Shown here piece by piece: positions 58,001-64,000 of a stretch of DNA of 64,000 nt (position 1 is the stretch's first letter; the number at the start of each line of letters is the position of its first letter). Both the position numbers and the translations under genes were made by a program. Source of the DNA: Zygnema circumcarinatum (lineage: Eukaryota > Streptophyta > Zygnematophyceae > Zygnematales > Zygnemataceae). The stretch lies in contig CM074818.1 of the NCBI GenBank assembly GCA_037447605.1, forward strand, positions 1,452,932 to 1,516,931, in the 5' to 3' direction. Under the pieces are notes generated by a model. That model made no database searches and was not told the DNA's origin. It worked only from the letters and a program-made list of their open reading frames with translations.

Positions 58001-60283
58001 GAATTGCTGGGTTGGGCTGCCAATTCAGCAGAGTAATCTGGAAAAGACGGATCAACAAACCTGGGAGCAATCCGCAACTGCCGCCAGTGCTGTAACAGCT
58101 CCCTCTTGCACCAGCCGGTTTCCGCTCTGTAAACAACCTGACTCTCTCCATTAAGTATCCATTTGCTGAAAAATACTATACTCAATATTATAAAATCAAA
58201 GGCATGATTAAGCGTGTGGAGAAAGTATATGGCTGACTTGCTGCAACCTAAAGCAACTGCATGGAATTGGGTTTTTCACCTGAAGAAGTACTAGAAGCTT
58301 TGAGACGATAGAATCAAGGTAGGGCGCCAAAATTTCTGGGGTTGCGCTTTCACTAAAGTTCAGAATCGCAGCAGCCGCATGTGCCTGTTCCACATAGTCA
58401 CCACCGATTCTTCAAGCTTAGTGCGGAGGAGAAGGACCCCGTTGATTGACAAAAGCTCAATATTGACTGCAGGACCTCCTCAACACTCTCGCACAATCAG
58501 TCTCACTTGCACACGCGGATTGTTGAAGTCATCCGCTGCTCGAATCAGGGCCGGCAGCACAGTTTGATGATGCATTTGCTCCAAGTCCGGGCCCAGGTCT
58601 GTCGACAGCTGCCCCACAGCATTGATAGCTGCCCATCGAACCCGAGGGTGCGGGTCATTCATCGAAGTCAGAATCATATTGACCACTGAGTCAAGGGACT
58701 GCAGCATCACCTGCAGCACACTTCACCAAGTTGAGGCCACAAAGTCAGACTCACAACTTGCATTCACAACAAAAGTTCAAAATAGCGTAAACACCAGATA
58801 TTCCAGAGGTGCTCCAGACGTCAGGAAACATAGCATAGGCGTAATTAATATAGGAAGAACTGACGTTAATTGTGTCTTAAGTCACAATGCTTCTAACGCT
58901 ACCACTCCTTCCTAGCCATAGGGATCAGGCATGAAGATTGCCTGAAGACATTGTAGAGCAAAATTATTATGATCGACGTAAACCCAAGCAGGTGAATATG
59001 CAGTCTTATGTCCGAGAGTTGCGTGACATCAACGAAGGCCACGGAAAGGAAAAGAGGAGCCAAAAGAAGGTCGAGCTACAAACCTTGGCACAGCCCTCGG
59101 CAATTTGTGAAATTGCAATGAGGGCGGCATGCCGCTTTTTCCAATCTGCGTCTGCCAAGAGGGGCGGAAGCAGCTGTGAAGCAACAGGAAGAAGAGAGTT
59201 CCCTTGCAAAGACATTGCAGTCCGGTCAAGAGATTCCTGTGCCACTTCAAAATTTTCGCTTTGCCCTGCGTCGTCATCTTCGTTGGTGCAGGAGTACCAT
59301 GCAGGATCGTCTTCGATATCCAACAGCATCTCCAGCAACACTGCAAGCAGCCGATTGATAACATTAGGGAGCTTTCGCATCATTCCAGGGGCTCGGTCCC
59401 GGGCTTCAATGAGAGTGATGAGAAATTCCCCGGCTAGCTGACGTGATGCCTCATCAAGATCTCGTGCTTCGGCAATCTGAAGCATAGTATCGACCACATG
59501 TTGCAGCTGTTTGCGTAAGAATCTTGGCTCTGTCCCTGCAATTTCAATAAACATCTCAAGCGCTTCCTGCGCAGCCAACTCGTCTCGAGCGTTCAGAGCA
59601 AGAGTGAGAGTCTGCATCATTGCCGGGAGCAACGTTTGGAATTTATCTCTCTCCTGGTTAGTCTCAAGTGTCTGAATGAAGTTTGTGCTTGCTCGAAGCG
59701 CTGCGGTCCGGACATCATGACTGGAACTTGTCAAACACTGCTGAAACACGGAAAGGAGCGTGTCAATATAGGGCGCCAGCAAGGCTGTAATATACTGCGC
59801 GAGCTGCGCAAATATGAGCAACGCCCTCTCTCGCAGTGGATCATACTGACTAGAAACGCAGTTAAACATGAAGGGCAGAAGCTCCGGCCATTGGCCCTCT
59901 TCCAGAACCTCCGTGGCAAGCTCTGCCACCGTGTCACACAGCTTCCTTCCATTGCTCTGAATGGCTTCCATTTGCACGCAGGCCAAGAGATGCTCCTTGG
60001 CACTCGTCTGCGTGTTTGCAGACAGCAAGGACCAGAGCTTATCCTTCCCAATCGCCTTCCTTAGAAGCACAGCAGTGAGCGCTCGGAGCTCCTGCTGCTC
60101 CGACTTCCGCATAGTCTGCACGAGCTTCTCTACGAGAGCATCAGGGTGCTTCTTGCATTCTGTGAACAGAGCTTCCGCGTGTCCTCTCTCCTCGTTTGAA
60201 GGCGACATCAGCTTTCCCACAAGCATCTCAAAGCTCGCCATCTCCGGCCCTAGCACGGCCGATAGCGCGACCTCGCCCGCCAT
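52011..60283 (-). CDS. IPO5: Importin-5 / karyopherin beta-3 (KPNB3/IMB3 type) nuclear import receptor
   Basis: Eighteen exons: 59084-60283, 58507-58710, 58280-58384, 58061-58126, 57722-57886, 56912-57138, 56514-56649, 56297-56366, 56034-56161, 55347-55403, 54798-54983, 54589-54681, 54327-54412, 53882-53948, 53545-53611, 52722-52953, 52495-52561, 52011-52202. They join to 1115 aa, the size of plant importin-5. It is a HEAT-repeat solenoid. Recognisable blocks: [128 protein letters not shown] (acidic loop), [25 protein letters not shown] (second acidic loop), [20 protein letters not shown] and [14 protein letters not shown]. The protein carries ribosomal proteins and histones into the nucleus with Ran; the Arabidopsis relative imports HYL1. 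Every join is phase-consistent. Confidence 0.97.
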
Positions 60284-60471
60284 TAGGATCCGCTTACACC
60301 CGCCTCAACCTTCCCCTTATTCGGTTCTCTTTCTCCCTCAACAATCCCAAGCACTGCTCCCCCTCACCACTCCTCACTGCCAAACCCTAATCCTCCCGCC
60401 CCCTCCCACTCTCGCCCCTCCCCCTCCCTTTCCCCCTCCCTCTCCCCCTCTCTCTCCCGGAGGCCGGAGAG

Positions 60472-60899
60472 TAGGGTTGGGGGCACGGTCCCCCTCCGAC
60501 CCGTGCCCAGGGGCACGTGCCCCCCCCCCCCCCTTGGGGGGGGGGCATGCCCCTTTTTCGTGCCCCGTGACGTGACTGCATTGAGCAATTCAAATCGGCC
60601 CCAAAAAGAATATAATATTTTAAAACGGTACGAATGAAGGTACGGAAAGTACAGATGAATGTACTAACCGTACGAATAAAGGTACAAATGTACGGAAAAC
60701 CGCTGAACGCTGAACGCTGTCTTCAATCGTCACCGGCCCGGGCCCGGTCGTACGAGGTAAGCGTCACGTGACAGGGGGCACGGGGGGGCACGAAATATAT
60801 GGGGAAAATTTTTGGAGGCGTGCCCCGGGCACGGACGGTCAAAAATGGGGGGCATGCCCCCCCCCTGGGCATGCCCGTGCCCCCGTGCCCCCAACCCTA
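60472..60899. mobile_element. hAT-like non-autonomous miniature element (MITE)
   Basis: The element is 428 bp. Its ends are 17-bp perfect terminal inverted repeats, TAGGGTTGGGGGCACGG at 60472 and the reverse complement at 60883-60899. It is flanked by a perfect 8-bp direct repeat CCGGAGAG (60464-60471 and 60900-60907), the target duplication length typical of the hAT superfamily. Many subterminal GGGCACG/CGTGCCC copies lie just inside both ends, also typical of hAT elements. The interior has several GTAC motifs and no transposase frame. It lies 189 bp upstream of the importin-5 start codon, probably in its promoter or 5' leader. Confidence 0.88.
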
Positions 60900-61161
60900 C
60901 CGGAGAGTCGAAGCCGTGGCGGCGGCGCGAATATATTAACCTATGCAGAGGGAGGGCCGCAGAGGGGCCGGCGCGGGCAAGGCTCTGTGTCGGTGCCGTA
61001 CAGTTTGAATGGCAGGGAAACTGCGGGATAGCTGGATCCACTGGAGTTCATTTGAAAGTAGACTCCAGGAAGATTCGTTTCGCATGACGTGGCGACAGGC
61101 ACAAGGACATGTTCATACCGTACGGTCGAACATGTCCTCGTCGCACGGCCTCTAGAGCCGC

Positions 61162-61189
61162 GTTGTTGTTGTTGTTGTTGTTGTTGTTG
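61162..61189. repeat. GTT trinucleotide microsatellite
   Basis: About nine GTT units, ending about 20 bp before dispersed-repeat copy E. Confidence 0.9.
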
Positions 61190-61209
61190 GGACCTACAAG
61201 CAGCGGTCC

Positions 61210-61310
61210 ACTCATAAGCTTTTTCTTTCGCCCCCAGGTCATTTTTGACCGGTTGGTTCCTCGTGGTTCCCCGTGTTGTTGTTTATATGATGGCATCGCC
61301 ATCGTGAGGT
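61210..61310 (+). repeat. Dispersed repeat, copy E
   Basis: Shares TTTTTCTTTCGCCCCCAGGTC, TTGACCGGTTGGTTCCTCG, TGGTTCCCCGTGTTG and a perfect hairpin GATGGCATCGCCATC followed by GTGAGG. It lacks the TCCATGTACA block found in most other copies, through a short internal deletion. Confidence 0.8.
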
Positions 61311-61576
61311 CAATGCCAAATTGCCAATCTCTCTTTTATCAAGCCATCAATACTATTCTACAATGCGTGATGTTGTTGAAAAAATTAGAATATGAATGCC
61401 AATCCACTTTTTTGATTACATCAGTAAAAACATTTAATTTCACATGGAACATAAAAATCAGTAAGTTCTTGAACGATTTTTCAAAAACTGAAATTAGGAT
61501 TCTTGTCATGTATTTGTGAAACCCCGTGAAGCTTGGCGCTCTACACTTGAATCACAGTGTCAACGGTAAACATTCT

Positions 61577-61768
61577 TCACGTTTTGCATTCTCTTGTTGT
61601 GCAGTTGTGCCCTATGCCGGTGGTAGGGGTCAGGGCCGCGACTGCCACTTCCAACATGTCCCGGGTCAGGGCCTGGCACGATGTACTTTTTAGAGGTACA
61701 GTACCAGATGTTATCGGCGGTACCAAACGGTGTTGAATGGCGGCGGTACCAGATAGTTGTGCTACCAT
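61577..61768 (-). pseudogene. Possible fragment of a retrotransposon gag-like frame
   Basis: A 63-codon minus-strand frame reads VPPITSGTVPLKSTSCQALTRDML. This loosely resembles the N-terminal motif of Ty1/copia-type gag proteins, where a Leu-x-x-x-Asn-Tyr-x-x-Trp motif precedes a Met. The key Tyr and Trp are absent here and no other retroelement part was recognised, so this is a weak call. Confidence 0.15.
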
Positions 61769-62816
61769 GCGTGGTGTTCACACACACCCTCGTGAACCAT
61801 CCATCGCGCGTTCACAACATGTGAGCAACTGCTAGGCGGCAAGTACAAGTTCAAGGGAAGCTTGGTGAAGCTGCACGTCAAACGGCATCAACAACATCGA
61901 CATTCCCACAACAGTTGAGGATCAAGACGCGGAGTCCACCAGGGAGTGAAGATCCACCGAGAATAATAACATCTACAGTATCGCTGCGCACAACTCCGAT
62001 CGCGCGACCAGCTGGCGACACGTGTCCCATCCCATAGATCTACTGTACTTCCCTTCACACTCCACTCCTAAATCTCCGCCGTCGATCTCCACCATCCGCC
62101 CATCACGCCCATTGATCTCTCTCCCTCACTCTAGTTACTGGTACCAACTTCCCAAACCTTCTCCCCTGCCTATCTGCTGTTGGCTTGGGTACAAACAAGC
62201 GTGTGCATCTATCTATCAACGGCCAGGATCTCGCCGTTGGCGGACTCGGCTGGGGGGACCCGGGGGGCCCGCCGCGGGCGGCCCGCGCCTCCCGGCCGCC
62301 CCGCCCCGCCCCGCGCCGCGCCACGAATTGCCGCAAAACGGTCTCGTCTCGTCGCGTCGCGTCGCATCTCGTCGCGGGGCGCCTCTTGCGGATGCGATCG
62401 GATGCGCTCACTCTGTGGTCGCTGCGCCGCGCGCTCATTGGGTCCACAATTCCCGCGCACCAATCGGATCTCTCCTTTGCGCCACGTGTCCACGGAGGTA
62501 CGCCGCGCCAGGTGTGCGCGCGAGGCTCGCGAGAGATCGGACAACTTCCTTTGGTGCGGTACAAACAAATCGACACGTGCGGAGTCTACGGACATCGCCT
62601 GGGGGAATTTTCTAGTTGTTCACAATTTTGCCGGGTAAATTGAACGGGAGACTTTGGGAATGAATTAGTTTGGCTTTGAACTTTTGGACTTGCACTGCTA
62701 CTGTTCCAAGGGTTCATTCACAACCACGCGTGGGATTCACCATGTTGCGAAATGCCAATTGCCAACCCGCCACGATCTGCCGTCCAATGCATCTCCAACG
62801 GCTGGCATAAGACGCC

Positions 62817-62996
62817 ATGGCAACTGGGCTGAACTCTGCTTCCAAGCTCAACGACAACACGGTTGAAGAAGCAGCCGCGAATGTCGTCGATGGAGGGAGC
62901 TCGAGCCGAGGCGGTTCCCAACACCCCGAAGGTGGCGCGTCGGTCCAAGAAGCGGCGCGCCGAGGCCGTCCGTCAGTCTTCATTTCTGCATGGTAA
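62817..62996 (+). CDS. Small unassigned open frame, 59 codons
   Basis: The frame starts MATGLNSASKLNDNTVEEAA with a good initiation context (gccATGG) and continues with a Gly/Ser/Arg-rich stretch to a stop at 62994. A GTAATT just before the stop could instead be a splice donor. No family was recognised. It could be a real small exon, a transposon remnant or chance. Confidence 0.25.
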   Translation: MATGLNSASKLNDNTVEEAAANVVDGGSSSRGGSQHPEGGASVQEAARRGRPSVFISAW

Positions 62997-63363
62997 TTTT
63001 CGTCCCGACCTTTTCCCTTTGTTTGTCCAAAGGCCTCGGCATGTACGGTCCTCGTACGGCCGGCAGGCGGCACCACTTGCCTTGTACGGCGAGGCGCCAT
63101 CCATCCCGCGCCCCCGCGCCCCCGCGCCCCTCCCCGGGCATTTATTATTTATTAATTTACAGTGAACATGGCCGCCCCCAAACGTTTCGTTCGGTGAGGC
63201 CGCGCTGCCCGCTTCACGGACAACGTGCAAATTAAAAAAATAAGAACCCAAGAATTGAAGCCATCGGGCTAAGAATGTAGAATGTCCCGCCCTCCCCTCG
63301 GCTGACTTTTGTGAAGTGCCGCTCGTTAAAAAGGCGGCCGCAAAACGTTCACCCCGCTGTGGC

Positions 63364-63393
63364 CGGTCGGTCGGTCGGTCGGTCGGTCGGTCG
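63364..63393. repeat. CGGT tetranucleotide microsatellite
   Basis: About eight CGGT units in the region upstream of the right-edge gene. Confidence 0.9.
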
Positions 63394-63604
63394 GGCCGCC
63401 TCGTATTTATTTATGAGTGGCGCACCGCCCGCCTTGAAGCCCCAATCTGGATGGGTCCCTTACCGCTTGTACGGCCTGCTGTAACCCTAACCGGCCGTAC
63501 CGTACGAACCGTACAGTGCGTACCGACATGGTAAGGACTAGGGAGAGGGGCGGCAGTCGTCGGTCAGTAGGGGAAGGGAAGGGAAAGGAAACCCTAATTT
63601 CTGT

Positions 63605-64000
63605 ATGCGGGCGAAAATGGGAGGGCAGGAGGGGGAGGCCGCCATGGACGAGAAGGTAGGAAGGGCGTCGTCGACATGGCCGCGCAGAGAGGCCAGTCAG
63701 AGCAGGCCTGCGAGGGAGTCGAGGAGAAGGACTGAGAGTTCGGAGAAGGTGGGAGCGATGTACACGGAGGCGGGAAAGCGCGTGAGCAGCAACGGGCAGG
63801 AGTGGGGGGAGAGCCATGGGAAGGAGAGAGTGAGATGCAACGGCCATACGAAAGGGGATAATCAGGAGGACCCCTGGGATGTGGCTCTAAGGAGGATGGA
63901 GCATGGCAGCCGCTTGATGCTGGCGGAGGATGGATTGGAGGCCATGACAACTGAAGAGGCCTTCCTTTTCATGTCCAGCTATGCCTGCAACCTTACCTTG
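63605..64000 (+). CDS. 5' part of an unrecognised gene, open at the right edge
   Basis: An uninterrupted frame of 132 codons runs from ATG 63605 to the last base of the window. The best initiation context is the third Met, at 63644 (GCCGCCATGGAC). The first about 90 residues are Arg/Glu/Ser-rich and probably disordered. They are followed by a more ordered-looking stretch, DPWDVALRRMEHGSRLMLAE, then GLEAMTTEEAFLFMSSYACNLTL. No family was recognised. Donor-like GTAGGA (63656) and GTGGGA (63761) sites fall inside the frame, so part of it could be intronic. The GTAC-rich cluster at 63469-63525, about 80 bp upstream, fits a promoter. Confidence 0.5.
   Translation, partial: MRAKMGGQEGEAAMDEKVGRASSTWPRREASQSRPARESRRRTESSEKVGAMYTEAGKRVSSNGQEWGESHGKERVRCNGHTKGDNQEDPWDVALRRMEHGSRLMLAEDGLEAMTTEEAFLFMSSYACNLTL

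Larger units (their letters stand above)
60284..63604. promoter_or_regulatory. Divergent intergenic region upstream of importin-5 and the right-edge gene
   Basis: About 3.3 kb. Next to importin-5 there is a CT-rich leader (60390-60460), then a hAT-like miniature element. GTAC cores occur inside that element and at 61002 (CCGTACAG), 61120, 63042, 63054, 63084 and 63469-63525 (about five sites in 60 bp). CACGTG boxes lie at about 62021, 62483 and 62572. The stretch 62225-62560 is very GC-rich. No additional complete gene was recognised. Confidence 0.45.

Overview
This is a eukaryotic nuclear window from a streptophyte (green-plant lineage). Almost every gene is split by short GT-AG introns, and several proteins have plant-type architecture: a CDKG kinase with the PLTSLRE motif, a FyPP-type PP6 catalytic subunit, a MATH-USP deubiquitinase of the UBP12/13 class, the plastid UDP-glucose pyrophosphorylase UGP3, and a NIPA/DUF803 magnesium transporter with the plant C-terminal IPLRRxES tail. 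Short introns, compact spacing and GC-rich promoters suit a charophyte alga or bryophyte/lycophyte-grade plant better than a seed plant, but the species cannot be named from the sequence.

Layout, left to right: CDKG kinase (-, C-terminus off the left edge); PP6/FyPP phosphatase (+); beta-ureidopropionase PYD3 (-); a REB1/TTF-I-like Myb protein (+); NIPA transporter (-); reticulon-like protein (+); spliceosomal Sm-G (-); UBP12/13-like deubiquitinase (-, 31 exons); UGP3 (+, 17 exons); importin-5/KPNB3-like karyopherin (-, 18 exons); and an unrecognised gene running off the right edge (+). Exon joins were placed by hand, using splice consensus, phase arithmetic and family conservation. The exon lengths of each complete gene sum to an open frame of the expected family length (for example 305, 408, 357, 79, 1097, 1050 and 1115 aa).

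The genes are housekeeping functions: cell cycle and splicing kinase, phosphatase, pyrimidine catabolism, rDNA/Pol I-type DNA binding, Mg transport, ER shaping, snRNP core, deubiquitination, plastid sulfolipid precursor, nuclear import. They do not form a pathway or operon. What links them is layout: strands alternate almost perfectly, so neighbours share head-to-head promoters or tail-to-tail 3' regions. Most promoter regions carry clusters of GTAC-core sites (CCGTACAG/CTGTACGG) and CACGTG boxes.

Accessory content is modest. It comprises a 428-bp hAT-like miniature element with 17-bp terminal inverted repeats and a perfect 8-bp target duplication upstream of the importin gene; a five-copy dispersed repeat of about 100 bp; polypurine/polypyrimidine minisatellites inside two introns; a perfect 18-bp-stem hairpin; and a GC-rich island with no recognisable gene. 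No rRNA, tRNA, CRISPR array or intact autonomous transposon was recognised. The best candidates for something undescribed are the dispersed repeat, the GTAC promoter code, the tandem 36-aa repeat inside UGP3, the NIPA microexon and the orphan gene at the right edge.
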